DNA of 64,000 bases, from NCBI GenBank assembly GCA_024364735.1, contig JAGFNQ010007708.1:57378-121377 (forward strand). Direction: 5' to 3'. This stretch comes from Boesenbergia rotunda (Eukaryota > Streptophyta > Magnoliopsida > Zingiberales > Zingiberaceae). The position numbers were made by a program, and so were the translations under genes. The first letter of the stretch is position 1. Each line of letters begins with the position of its first letter. Shown here piece after piece: positions 44,960 through 56,850 of this stretch. Below the pieces are notes generated by a model, which saw only the letters and a program-made list of their open reading frames with translations, had not been told where the DNA came from and ran no database searches.

Positions 44960-47900
44960 TATTAGGAAGTCAACGGACAGTTAGTTTATATCAAGGCAGG
45001 ATTAGGGTATAAATCAAAGGATAAGGAAGTTAACTTCATGTCTCTTGTTAGTAGAAATCATGTTTCAAAAGTTAAAACTGTTAAAGCTTGGGTACCCAAG
45101 CAATATGTTATAGATGCTATTGGACCCAACATTTGGGTACCAAAACATTTAGTTCATCGCATTTGAATAGGCATGCGTCGAGGGGGAGCATCCAACAAGA
45201 TGGTTTATTGATAGTGGATGCTCTAGGCAGATGACGGGAGACTCATCAAAATTTTCATCACTCAAAAATAAAAATAAAGGTACCGTTTTCTTTGGCAATA
45301 GTGGTGAATTGAAGATTATTGGCATAAGAATTTCTGAACAATTTATAATTAAGAATGTTCTATTAGTGAAAGGTATGACTTTCAATCTACTAAGTGTTAG
45401 TCAACTATGTGACTCAGGATATAGAGTTGAGTTTGACTCATCTCAATGTCTAATTAAGCATAGTGAACTAAACACTATCATGCTTATTGGTCATATAAAG
45501 GAAAATATTTACCAAGTTGAATTATTTGATGCTACTAATGTGTTTGCTAAGTGTTTCATGTCTAAAGAGGAAGAGACTTGGCTTTGGCATCGGAGACTTG
45601 CTCACACCAACATGAGACACATCAAAAGACTATCAAAGAATGAGTTGGTGCAAGGATTGCCAAAATTTAAGTTTCAAAAGGACAAACTATGTGATGCATG
45701 TCAAATGGGTAAGCAAACCAAGGCTACCCACAAAGGTAAAAAGAATTTAAGTACGTCTATAGCATTGGAACTATTGCATATGGATTTGTTTGATAGTAGC
45801 AAGCATGTTTCCTTGAATGATAGTAGATATTGTTTAGTCGTAATAAATGACTTCACTAGATACACTTGGGTGTTTTTCTTGAAGCATAAGGATCATACCT
45901 TAGAAACTTTGATTGCTTTTTGTAGAAGAGTAGAAAATGAGAAAAATCTGAAAATCAATAGATTAAGAAGTGATCATGGAGGCGAATTTGAAAATGAAAG
46001 ATTTGAAAATTTTTGCTCACAAAATGCATATAAGCATGAATTCTCTACCCCTAGGGCACCACAACAAAATGGGGTGGTTGAGAGAAAGAATAGAGTCTTA
46101 TAAGAGGCCGCTAGGAGTATGTTAAATGAATACTCACTTCATAGTTATCTATGGGCCGAAGCAATTAATACGACATGTTATGTGTAAAATAGGACTTTAA
46201 TACATAGGTTTTTGAAAAAAACACCTCATGAGTTGTGGTTTGGTAAACCTCCTACAATAAAACATCTTAGAGTGTTTGGATGTAAAGTATATATTTTAAA
46301 CACTAAAGATCACTTAGGAAAATTTTTCGCCAAGGCGGATGAAGGTATTCTTGTAGGGTATTCCACTCATAGCAAAGCCTATAAAATTTATAATAAGAGA
46401 TCCAAGATAGTTGAAGAGTCTCTAAATGTGGTTTTTGAAGAAAATACAAGCTTAAATTCAAATAAAGCAATAGAGGAGGAAGTACAATTTGAATTGGAGA
46501 AATTGACATTAGAGGAGGAAAATAATCTTGAGAAAGAAGAGAGTGAAATGGAAGGTATCGTTGAGTTACCACTTGAGAATGTAATCACTACAACTCAAGA
46601 ACCAAGACCTACAAGGACAAGTGCAAACCATCCCTTGGAACAAGTGGTGGGTGACATTACACATGGGGTACGAACTCGATCTTATTTTCGACATGAAGGG
46701 AGTCAAGTAGCCCTAATTTCACAAATTGAGCCAAAAGCCGTAGGTGATGTGTTGCTTGATCCCGATTGGATTTTGGCAATGCAAGATGAATTATCTCAAT
46801 TTGAGAGAAGTCAAGTTTTGGAGTTAGTTCCTAAAACCAAAGGAAAATAAATTATTGATACAAAATGGGGTTTTAGGAACAAACTTGACGATAAAGGAAT
46901 GATTGTGAGAAATAAAGCTAGATTGGTCGCTAGAGGCTTTAATCAAGTTGAAGGATTGGACTATGATGAAACTTATGCACCAGTAGCTCGGTTAGAGTCT
47001 ATTAGGATGATGTTGGCATTTGCCGCTCATAAAGGATTTAAGTTGTATCAAATGGATGTAAAATTAACATTTTTAAATGGTTTTATCAAAGAAGAAGTAT
47101 ATGTTGAGCAACCTCCGAGATTTGAAGATTTAGAATTTCCAAACCATGTATACAAGCTTAAGAAGGCATTGTATGGACTAAAACAAGCACCTCGTGCTTG
47201 GTATGAACGGTTGTCAACATTCTTAGTGTCAAAAGCTTTTCATAGAGGAAAGATTGATCCTACATTATTTTTAAAGACTAGTGGGGAAGATATTTTTGTG
47301 GCCCAAGTCTGTGTAGATGACATTATTTGTGGGTCCACAAACAAAGACTATCTAAATGAGTTCATAAATCACGTGGAAAGTGAATTTGAAATGAGCTTAG
47401 TTGGCGAATTAACATTTTTCTTAGGTTTACAAATTAAACAAACGAAAGATGACATATATATACATCAATCCAAATATGTAAAAGAAATCATTAAGAAATT
47501 TAGGATGGAGAGTGCAAAAGAAATATTTACCCCTATGACAACTAACACTAAGTTAGACAATGATATTGAAGGTAAAGAAGTTGATCCCAAAATGTATCGT
47601 AGTGCCATAGGTAGTCTCCTCTATCTCACAGCTAGTAGACCCGACATATTGTTTGCCGTGGGTATGTGTGCAAGGTATCAAGCTTGTGCCAAGGAATCAC
47701 ATCTATGTACAATCAAACAGATCCTTCGCTATCTTAAAGGGACTCAAAGGGTGGGTTTGTGGTACCCTAGAACCGAAACTTTTGATCTTGTAGGATACTC
47801 CGATTCGGATTACGCCGAGTGTAAATTAGATCGGAAAAGCACTAGTGGTGGGTGCCAATTTTTGGGATCTTCCTTGGTGAGTTGGTCAAGTAGAAAACAA

Positions 47901-48254
47901 CATTGTGTAGCACTCTCCACAATCGAAGCCGAATATATAGCTATGGGTGAATGTGTGTTACAATTATTATGGATGGCTCATACCTTAGAAGATTATAAAC
48001 TCATCTATAAAAATGTGCAAGTTTTTTGTGACAATGTGAATACCATAAACTTGACCAAAAATCTGGTTCATCATTCAAGAACTAAGAATATTGAAATTAA
48101 ACATCATTTTATTAGAGATCATGTGTCTAGTGGTGATATTGTTCTTAAATATGTTGAGTCAAAATCAAATCTTGTGAATCTTTTCACAAAACCTCTTCCG
48201 AAATCTGAATTTAGTTACTTGCGAAGAGAATTAGGAATGCGCCATATTGAATAA
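44960..48254 (+). pseudogene. pol: Copia pol of element D
   Basis: After a frame break, a short junction (KAWVPKQYVID, NIWVPKHLVHR) leads into protease with FIDSGCSRQMTGD at about 45207-45245; the usual His of this motif reads Gln. The gag-pre-integrase domain (LLSVSQLCDSGY, WHRRLAHTNMRHI) and integrase (HMDLFDSS, DHGGEFENERF) follow. TAA at 46101 and 46186 lie in integrase and TAA at 46848 in the linker. Reverse transcriptase has [15 protein letters not shown] and [10 protein letters not shown], where Tyr of the usual YVDD reads Cys. RNase H ([19 protein letters not shown]) ends the protein at GMRHIE, 48254. From 45231 onward all parts share one frame, so only point nonsense codons break it. 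Confidence 0.92.
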
Positions 48255-48611
48255 TCCTCCATGATCACTTCAATATACTCAACTCACTTGCCTTAATATG
48301 CATCTCACAAGAACATAGGTCTTCCCTTGCTTGTGCCTTTCTAGATGTGAGTGAGATGTTAGGGTTCATCCTCTTGCTCATAATGCTTGTTATTATGTAT
48401 TACTTTGAGCAAGAAGATGAAAATTCACCATAAATCATTAACTTGACCAATCAAGGGGAAGACTAGTACTCCATTAATGTGTACTTAGTCCAAAGATCAT
48501 GATTGGACATTTCAAGGAAAGAAACAAATATCCAATCCCTTGATCTTGTCTAAACTCTTAGAAATTGAAGGTTGCCACGATTTAGAACCAATCTCGACAT
48601 TTATCAGTTAT
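48255..48611. other. Non-coding spacer after pol of element D
   Basis: No ORF. CT-rich and AT-rich text without recognisable sites. Confidence 0.6.
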
Positions 48612-48882
48612 TCTAATCGATTGATTATAGTTATCAATCGATTGGTGGGTCTTCGTTCGTTAACAGAACCTCTCTGAATCGATTCCCTAATCGATTCGAG
48701 AACTTTCTCTCGCAGGCACAGAATGCTTCTTAATCGATCATTTGATTGATTAAGACCGGTCGTAATCGATCGGATAATCGATTACGAACTCCCATAATCG
48801 ATCAGCCGATCGATTACTCACTCCTGTGATCGATCAATGGATCGATTCAACAAGGCCGTAATCAATTGCTCAATTGATTACG
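48612..48882. repeat. Internal AATCGATT array upstream of the third gene of D
   Basis: About fourteen AATCGATT-type or ATCGATCG-like palindromes lie between pol and the third gene. A CACAGAATGCTTCTTAATCG word at about 48718 matches the ACAGAATGCTCCCTAATCG word of the D LTR, so this array shares origin with the LTR U3. It may act as a second promoter region. Confidence 0.85.
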
Positions 48883-49133
48883 GGCATTAAAGTGATTCAC
48901 CTAACCCGTACTGTCACTCGCCTCATGCCCTAAAAGATTTCGCCGTCCTAAATCTCCCAAAAGCTCTCTCCCACGTGCTCCCACTCTCAAACCCTAGCCG
49001 TCCCTTTCCTCTCTCAGCGTGCCTCCTCTTCTCCCGACGATCTGCCACAGCACTCTTGTGTCTCACAAGCACTCATAGGCGCTCGTAGAAGCTCGGTGAT
49101 CTCTTCCTTCTATTCCAGCTCCTTCTTCACCGG
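48883..49133 (+). other. Leader of the third gene of element D
   Basis: C/T-rich plant 5'-UTR-like text (for example CTCTCTCCCACGTGCTCCC) without an ORF, between the palindrome array and the ATG at 49134. CACGTG at about 48972 is a G-box core. Confidence 0.45.
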
Positions 49134-49870
49134 ATGGCGCCAAAGTAAACCCTAACTTTACTTCTTCTTCTTTTCCTTACCTATTTGTCTTGGGTTTTTG
49201 TCTAATCAAATTGTTTTTGCTGTTTCTTGTGTTCATCTATTTGCGTTGTCTTCCATCTTCTGCATGCATTCATCACTTCACCTTGTCCCTCACTTACCCT
49301 AACCCTAAACTCACGATTGCCTCACTGTATGTCTTCACATCGCATTCATCTCTTGGTTTGCATTTGGTTGTTCATCATAGGAAGAAACAGAGGGTAGATG
49401 AGACGGGTGCAGGGTCTTCTCGCCCTCAACCCCCTACGGATGCCCATTTTCTGAATGCCGCTTATCAATAGGCATTTGGTCGTAATGTGTTTAAACTCAT
49501 AGCCCCTCGATCTCTTGACCGTCAATATTTTCATGATCACTGTTTTAATGTGATTCGGATTATTGAACAATATAAGCTAGAGTCAATCGTGTATTATGAA
49601 AGAGGGGTCAATATAGGTTTGGTCTCGGAATTTTACAACAATCTCCATACCTCAGATGGAGTCACTTATAAGACTAGAGTGGCCAAACAGAATCTCGATT
49701 TCAATTATGAGGTTCTTCAGGAGTTCCTTGACTGTCGCCCTTCTACTAATGATTTTATCTTCTTTCCCACACTTCCTGAACTTTTACCTTCCCCTTTCGA
49801 AAATGTCTCGATTGACTCTATGTATCAGCATTTCTTCCATCGTCCTCGTTCGGATGGTCCTCGTGCCAAC

Positions 49871-52169
49871 TGTTAGTGATATGAGAGAAGTGTCCTAAGG
49901 CAATCGCCTTATGATGTAAACATTTATATTAATAAATGATAATTCACTATTTGAGTATACATGTTTTGTGTATTTGATTGAGATCTTAAACTCATCTACT
50001 GAATGTCCGCAATACAACTCACAGCATAAGAGAATTTGTGATGGGATCACAACTAGTGATTATCTCTATATGTGCAATTGTGAAGTATTGAAATTATCCC
50101 TAGTCGATGAATTGATAAAAACGGACACTATCGATTCTGTTGAGACTAGCATGGGTTATTCTCTAATCAGCTGATTCTCACTGGCTGGTGACATTGGGAT
50201 GTCCGGAGATAAACATGGATGCTAGTTAAGGGAACTAGTTCATTGGAGTGACTAGCTGTAAAACTTCATATGGTTATCTATAAAGATATGTCAATGAAGT
50301 TCTTACTGCAGCTTAAGTGCGATGTTCCTTTGACTTGCGGTGTTCAAGTCATCTTGGTCATGGAGACTTATACTTTAACATCTTAAGCAAGCATCTCCAA
50401 GGAGGTGTGGACCCAGGATGATTGGGTATAAGCCGAAGTGCCCGAAGATGTTTGAACAGCCTACAAAGGATTCACCACTCCTTGCGAGGAGATGTATACC
50501 CAGGCCTATCGTCGGATTGTTACTCAAAACCTCTGGCCAGAGTATATCATGTTTAGAGTGCGAGTCTCTTACATGAGAGTAATTAGAAATCCAAAGGATG
50601 AGAAAGACACTACTTGGGCTAGGTGTGACGTAGTCAGCCTAGTGGGGACTGACACCATAGACCGTGTCCTGAACCAAGTGGGTATAAGGTGGTGAAGGGA
50701 ATGGGGCACGATTTAGTAGAGCTGCTGAAGGGTTTCAGAATAATTTCTTCTGAGTTCAAACCGTTGATCTTTCGATTAATTGGGGATCATGATGTACTAC
50801 TAGGTGCCACTCATGATCGTTCTATAATTAGTTGATTATAGACGGCCAACATAAATCGAAAGCCTATTTAGTCACACGCACTACGAGTAATCCGAGGGAT
50901 TTAAAACGAGTTGAAAATTGGATTTTCCGATCAAGAGAATTAAGTCGAATCTGAGTTAATCAGAGGCGCAATGGAAGCTAAAAATGGCTAAGTCTTTTGA
51001 AGGCTTATTGGGCGAATTAAATGAGTTTAATTCGCGACCGGTTCGGGTTGGTTTGGCCGGCCAAAGAGGGTGCTAACCCTCCTTGTGGTGGCCGGCCATT
51101 AAAGGGAGATTAAACCAATTTAATTGGTTTAATTAATAAAATAAATCTAGTGTGATTTGTTTTATAAATTATGGATAAATAAATTTGTATAAAGAAATTT
51201 ATATAAATAAATTTGTAGAAATTTATTCTTTTTATGGAAGTTAAAATAATCCATGAATTGGTTTATTTTAATTTTATAAAATCAATTAAGAATTGATTTT
51301 TCATAATAAGAAAGTTTATAAATTTCTTATAAAATTTATTCCATAATTTAAAGAGAAGAAGAATTTGTTTTATTATAAATTAGTTATAATAAGACTCGGC
51401 TTAAACGGAATAATTAATAAGAGAATTTATAAGATAAATTTCTTATAACTAATTCCGTTAATTCTGTTAATTCGGTTTAGAGGGAGACTTAGCAAAGGAG
51501 TTGCTACTATATAAAGGAACCAAAGGCAAACCCTTATTCCCAATCAACTAATCAAGTTGTGAAGAGCTCTCCCTCTCTCTCTCTTCTCTTCTCCCTCCCC
51601 TCTCCTCCCTTAGGGCCGGCGCCCACTCTTGGAGTCTTAGGGTCGGTGCCCACTTGGAGGCTTAGGGCCGGCGCAATCTCTACCCAACCAAAGGGTGCCG
51701 TGAGCTTCAAGAAGAAGGAGAACCCAAACAAGAAGAAGAAGAAGCGGATAGCGACTCCTTTCTTCCCGGAATTTGGATTCCGCTTCTTGTTGGTTAGTTT
51801 CCTAATTCCTCTCTTGATCTTCTTTGTTGTGCCTATAGAGAATCTAGTAGTTCTCGTCGGCACAAAACTCGTGACTTTGCGAAGTCATCCCGAAGAGAAC
51901 TCGGCGTGGACACGAATAGAGGCGGAGCTTCCAAGGGACGCTACGGTTGGATCTCGTCCCTTACTTCGAGTTACGAGAGGTATAATGTAAATTAGTTTAC
52001 TTTTCCGCAAAGTTTTATTTTATGATTATGTCAACACACTATAAGGTTGCATGCTAGATACGAAGTTAAAATAATTTAGGAAATTATTTTATGCAAACTC
52101 TTCCGCTGCACGTAAAAATTTAAAATTTTACGAACTCGTATCCTTGTCGACATGCACCCGGTCCCAACA
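49871..52169 (+). repeat. LTR of element H (2299 bp)
   Basis: Ends TGTTAGTGATATG and GGTCCCAACA, followed after one base by the primer site. TATA box TATATAAAG is at 51508-51516. Two TGGCCGGCCA palindromes start at 51054 and 51089, a 35-bp offset unlike the other families. ORFs within it (for example 51559-51990) lie in the transcribed leader and lack family resemblance. Confidence 0.85.
51508..51516 (+). promoter_or_regulatory. TATA box of LTR H
   Basis: TATATAAAG is followed by a C/T-rich initiator-like region near 51540-51600, in the right place for a U3 promoter. Confidence 0.65.
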
Positions 52170-52170
52170 G

Positions 52171-52182
52171 TGGTATCAGAGC
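52171..52182 (+). other. Primer binding site of element H
   Basis: TGGTATCAGAGC immediately follows the LTR, matching initiator-Met tRNA. Confidence 0.88.
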
Positions 52183-53877
52183 GGTTAGTGTTCGACATTA
52201 TCATATAATTGTTTTGTGGAAAACTTTGTCATGATCTCAATTTCGGAAAAAATTTTCAATTATGGAAACTTTCCAATTATAATAAATTTTAGATTTAGGA
52301 ATTTCGAAGTTTGGAAATCCTCATGAAATTTCGTAAACTTTTGAAATTTTCTAGTTTCTGAAATTTTATAATAATTGTGAAAACTTCCCATCTTTGGAAA
52401 CTTTCCAATTTTGGAAAATTTTCTATTTTAGAAATTTTCCAATTTTGTAAATATGTAAGTTTTCTTTGTACCGGAAACTTACAATTATTCTGAAAACCAA
52501 TTTATGAAATCTCGCAATTTTGTGCACTTTCTTTTAAGAAAGTCTAGACAAATTCATGGACAGTTAATTGACAATTAAATTTGAATTGGTCTTTAAATTG
52601 ACAACAAAATTCTTTATTTTGGATTGAGCCTCGGGGAGCCGTCCAATTTAAAGCTAGTTGTTGTAATTTAATTTCCCAATTTTTAATTGAAATTGTCATG
52701 TTTGATTTGGATTAAGCCTCGGGGAGCCGTCCAATTGGATTTACGACAAATTATTTTTCTTTGGGTATCTGAGCCTCGGGGAGCCACCCTTAGAAAATGA
52801 TTTGTTGTAATTAATTAAATCCATGAATAAAATATGTTTTAAGAGGTAATGCTCTTACATGTTGTTGTCTCCAAAATTAATTAGGAAAATGGTTTCCTAT
52901 AGAGTTTCTTAAATGAGATTTTCATGAAAATAATATGTGGTTGAATTAAGGGAATTATCTCTTAATTTAATAAGTTTTGATTTAGAGAAATCAAAGTCTT
53001 GAACATATTATTTCCGAAATTGATTATGACAATTTAGGAAATTGTTTCCCAAAACAATTCCTTTATTAAAGTATGAGATTAGAATTAGGAAATCCGGTTC
53101 CTAATTCAATTAATGAGACTTGATAACTTAAGTCACATACATACTTTATTGAGGAAAACGTTAGTCATGACATATGTCATGAATGTGCTTAGAAAAGATG
53201 AGACCCAAAACCCCTTACAAAATATTAAGGCCAACACCTTCCATTAATATGGTTAGAATCGGAGTTTTGTTTCTCGTTTGGGTTGATGGACACATCCATG
53301 CCCAGCTTGAACCTCAACATGTTCAAACCATGGAATTAGTTTATGAATAATATAATTGGAGTCAGAGGTCAATCCTTAGTTTTGGTTGTTGGACACATCC
53401 AAGCCTAACTAAACGGTTGAATGAGCTCCAACCATATTAAAACTATTTCTTGATTAATGAGTCAGCCTTAAGCTTGGAGCATCGATTTGTTGTGCCACAG
53501 CCAAGGTCGATGTAAAGAGAGGTGCAGTTGGGTGCTATGTAAAATGTTACATACTTGTTAATGAGTTAACAACCCAATGATTTATGCAAACATTCAATTA
53601 GTTGATAGCATAAAGTGATAGTTACATATATGTGATATGTAATCGGTGTAATTACCTACCTTCATAGCTAAGGAAAACTTGATGGCCACAGTCATGGTTG
53701 TTCTTATCTATGGTTGGATATCAACCTATTTGGAGATGTTCCTACGATCTCCCGAATTGATAAAAAGGGTTATTCAATTTGAAAAATAAATAGGATTTTA
53801 TTAATGTATGTTGATACATTCTTTAATCAATCTTCTCACATAAACTCAATTTGTATTTCTAGGTTAATCACTCGATC
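52183..53877 (+). other. Long leader of element H
   Basis: A 1.7-kb AT-rich leader without an ORF. GCCTCGGGGAGCC recurs at 52628, 52716 and 52773, each within a similar context. Confidence 0.65.
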
Positions 53878-54346
53878 ATGTCTTCCCTAAACTTGCGTTC
53901 CATTTTGGACACCAATAAACTGACCGGGCCGAACTTCATGGACTGGCTTCGAAACCTGAGGATTGTCCTCAAGGCAAAGAAGCTTGCTAATGTCCTTGAA
54001 GATCAACTTCCCAACCGTCCTCCCGAAAGTGCAACTCCAGACCAGTTTCCTGAGTTGCTCAACCTGCTGAAGACTTTAAAGCTTCTGTGAAGCAGGATCT
54101 AAAGATGGTACTGTTAGTTGGTTCCTCAAAGAAAGGTTCTAAGAGGAAGGCCAAAGAACAGAATAAGGGAAAGGAGAAAAAGGCCAAAAAGACTGAAAAT
54201 ACCCTAAAAAGAACTTGCCATCACTGTGGCAAGGAGGGTCACTTACGAAGAAACTGCAAGATTTATCTTGAGTCCTTGAAAGAGAAGGCATCCGATGCCC
54301 CATCCTCTTCAAGTATCTTCGTTATTGAATGTCACTCTATTTCCTC
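53878..54346 (+). pseudogene. gag: gag remnant of element H
   Basis: ATG 53878 starts SSLNLRSILDTNKL, similar to the gag start of element F (SLRSVLEKDKLTGANFLDW). After about 70 codons most of the gag core is deleted. A basic Lys-rich linker and one CCHC knuckle, CHHCGKEGHLRRNC (about 54217-54258), remain in a second frame, followed by a SSSIFVIE segment where protease would begin. The sequence then runs into the inverted LTR end. H has no pol. Confidence 0.85.
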
Positions 54347-54537
54347 AATCACTAGTTGTGATCCCATCACAAATTCTCTTATACTGTGAATTGTATTGCG
54401 GACATTCAGTAGATGAGTTTAAGATCTCAATCAAATACACAAACATGTATACTCAAATAGTGAATTATCATTTATTAGAATAAATGTTTACAATCATAAG
54501 GCGATTGCCTTAGGACACTTCTCTCATATTACTAACA
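54347..54537 (-). repeat. Inverted copy of the LTR start at the 3' end of H (191 bp)
   Basis: This is the reverse complement of 49871-50061 with only scattered substitutions and two compensating 1-bp indels. It makes the ends of H long inverted repeats. Confidence 0.92.
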
Positions 54538-55064
54538 ACATGCCCTTCGGTCTTATCATCACAGAGTGGCTGGCCTCCATGCGTATCGACGTCTCCCGGT
54601 GGAAGGTGGAACCTATGACGACCAAGTATTCCAGAATTTCAGCGCATTCCTTCTCCAAGTCGGGGTTGATGGGTGAGTTTGGAGCTATTTGATGGATTGA
54701 TGGACGCCAAGTCGGGGAGGCGCCGCAAGCACGACCTGGGGCTGCTACAGAAGCCCCTGAGGGTGATGAGGAGGAGGACCTTCGGGCTAGGGTCCTTGCT
54801 TTTGAGGAGACCATGGACACCCGTTTTGAGGAGCTGCGGTTGGAGGGTGACCTTTGTCACTTGGAGGTGCAGACATGTCTGTCAGCCATTGAGCGCCACC
54901 AGCAGGAGATGCACGATATGCTACGCTCCTGGATGAGCGGCCAGCCTCCTCCTCAGCCGCCTTCTGATGCTCCACCTTCGGCGGCTGGCACCACTTCGGG
55001 GGGTTCTGATCTTCCCGATGTTGCGGGGACCTCGGCTGCGGATCCTGCCTCTGACCTAGTGTAG

Positions 55065-55469
55065 TTCTTCTTTTAGTCCTGACTTGTGTATTCCTTTGGT
55101 AGTTGGCTTGTTTTTTTTTTTTTGGTGGTTTGCTGTCATGTATTTCGTATATAGATAATGTCAACGTTTGATGGTTGTATGATAAATTCACATCTTATGC
55201 TTTATTTGTGTGTCTTAAGTTTTGTGTCCGAATTACTTGCTTGTGCGATTTTATATTTTGCATGTTGCTTACATTGAGGGGGAGCTCTTGTATGTTTCTT
55301 CATCATTTTTGATATTTGGCAAAGGGGGAGACTTGCAGATATCTAAGTTTATATTCAAGATTATGCTTGAAATGACTTCATTATATGTTTATTGTATTGA
55401 TATTGTTGATATTATGTTGAAAGTTAGCTTAAACTTAAATAGATTGTCAAATATCAAAAAGGGGGAGAT
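55065..55469 (+). other. 3' non-coding region of D with three polypurine tracts
   Basis: GAGGGGGAGC (about 55275), AAAGGGGGAGAC (55322) and AAAAAGGGGGAGAT (55456-55469). The last abuts the 3' LTR and is the functional primer tract. Multiple tracts are a Sirevirus trait. Confidence 0.85.
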
Positions 55470-56850
55470 TGTAGATGCAATCATGCCCTAAATAAGAAGT
55501 TTCGATGATTGAGAATTGTTTAAGTTTAAGCTAATACATTGGATATAACATTGAGGTTTAGTGTGCAGTAATGCAAGAAGTCCAAGGAATGGTCGGGGAC
55601 CGGATTCTTGGCATGAAGACCCAGAGTTGAGGAAGCTCCAGGCAAGAAGTCTAAGGGATAGTCGGGGACGGAACTCTTGGCATGAAGACCCGGAGTTGAG
55701 GAGGCTCCAGGCATGAAGTCCAGGAAATGAGAGGTTTCGCTGGCACAAGGTAATTGGATCGATTGAGAATAACGCAAAATATTTAGGATTGGGAATCCTA
55801 AATTTGAGCATATCAATCGATCAGGCAATCAATTTGAAGGAGATCAATCGATTAGTGAATCGATTCAGGGCGATTCTGTGCAAAAACAGAATGCTCCCTA
55901 ATCGATCAGTCAATCGATTAGGAGCTCTTTAATCGATTGGTGAATCGATTCAGGACGATTCTGTGCGCAAATAGAATGCTCTTTAATCGATTGGTCAATT
56001 GATTAGAAGCTATTCTGTGCGTAAACAGACTGCTCTGTAATCGATCAATCAATCGATTCAGAAGCCCTATAATCGATTGGTGAATCGATTAGGAGCTATT
56101 CCGTGCGCAAATAGAACGCTGCGTAATCGATCAACCAATCGATTCAGAAGCTCCCTAATCGATTAGTCAATCGATTAGGGAACCTCTTAATCGATTCATT
56201 AATTGATTGGGATACATCCTTCATTTAAACAGAAGGGTTTTGAATCGATTACTCAATCGATTAAAGATACTAATCGATTTGCCAATCGATTCAAGTTCAA
56301 AATGGCGTAATCCCAACCATTCATCGGACATCCGTACTATTCAACGGCTACTTGGTAATCGATTGGGGTTTTCACCAATCGATTCATGACGTCACAGAGA
56401 AGCAGAGAAGACCGTTATAAGCGGGCGACAAGGCACAAACACGACTACTGTTCCATTGCATGCTCTGCTAGGGTTTTGGTGCTCTAAGTTCTCTCCTCAA
56501 GCTCAAGTTTTCAACACTATCTTCAAGCAACCAAAGGAAGGAGAAGCAAGCCTAGTGTGTAATACTTCTTTCTCTTCTTCTTCATTGTGTTGTTCTTTTG
56601 TGAAAGCTTTCAAGGGTGTTGTAAAAGGGTTTCTCCACCTTCGGTGTTGTTCCGAGAAGGAGGTTTCATAGTGAAATCTGTGATCGCTGGTGTGGACCCT
56701 TGGATTAGTCACCTCAAGGAGGTGGAGACCAAGTAAACCAAAGTGTTAGCATTGGATTTGGAGGTGTTTGGCTTCTATTTTCTGTTGTGAAGAAGAAAAA
56801 CCAACTGAAGCGAGCTATTCACCCCCCTCTAGCTCTACCGGTCCTCAACA
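55470..56850 (+). repeat. 3' LTR of element D (1381 bp)
   Basis: Direct partner of 38765-40146, differing by scattered substitutions, several of them in CpG or TpG context within the AATCGATT array (55815-56384). Ends GGTCCTCAACA, followed by the AGTTT duplication. Confidence 0.95.

Larger units (their letters stand above)
49871..54537 (+). mobile_element. Copia element H: one LTR, gag remnant, inverted LTR end
   Basis: A 2299-bp LTR (49871-52169), primer site (52171), leader and gag remnant read rightward. Instead of a direct 3' LTR, the element ends with an inverted copy (54347-54537) of the first 191 bp of its LTR. Both outer ends therefore start TGTTAGT reading inward. The third gene of D continues on both sides, so H sits as one unit. 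The left flank is CCAAC; the right flank reads ACAAC or CTAAC depending on where the end is placed, so the target duplication is ambiguous. Confidence 0.83.
49134..55064 (+). pseudogene. Spliced envelope-like third gene of element D, interrupted by H
   Basis: Many Sireviruses carry an ORF after pol whose product has been called envelope-like; its role is unknown. ATG 49134 opens an 11-base coding exon that meets a donor GTAAAC at 49145. The acceptor CATAG ends at 49380 (236-bp intron). The joined N-terminus has a lysine cluster followed by Gln-Arg-Val, like a monopartite nuclear signal. The body (RNVFKLIAPRSLDRQYF, YYERGVNIGLVSEFYNNL) resembles the 'putative plant transposon protein' domain. 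TAG at 49469 interrupts it, then H at 49871. After H the same frame goes on at 54540 (MPFGLIITEWLASMRIDV) with TGA at 54690, a coiled coil (DTRFEELRLEGDL) and a Pro/Ser/Ala-rich tail ending 55064. I see no signal peptide or transmembrane segment, so envelope function is doubtful. Confidence 0.7.
38765..56850 (+). mobile_element. Sirevirus-like copia element D with third gene; holds G and H
   Basis: LTRs at 38765-40146 and 55470-56850 are nearly equal in length and closely similar. Duplications AGTTT lie at 38760-38764 and 56851-56855. Inside are the primer site (40149), gag, pol, an envelope-like third gene and several polypurine tracts ending at 55469. Solo LTR G interrupts gag and element H interrupts the third gene. 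Without G and H the element would be about 10.1 kb, a normal Sirevirus size. Confidence 0.95.

Noticed and set aside
49190..49378. Hydrophobic N-terminus as a signal peptide of the third gene
   Set aside because: It lies in the 236-bp intron between a good donor and acceptor; the frame is open by chance and starts without a strong context.
51054..51098. GGCCGGCC palindromes of H as part of the fixed-spacing palindrome code
   Set aside because: The two copies are 35 bp apart, and F has only one clear copy, so they do not follow the 18-20 bp rule.
51559..51990. 143-codon ORF in LTR H and its minus-strand shadow
   Set aside because: Position downstream of the TATA box suggests a transcribed leader; composition is biased and no domain is visible.
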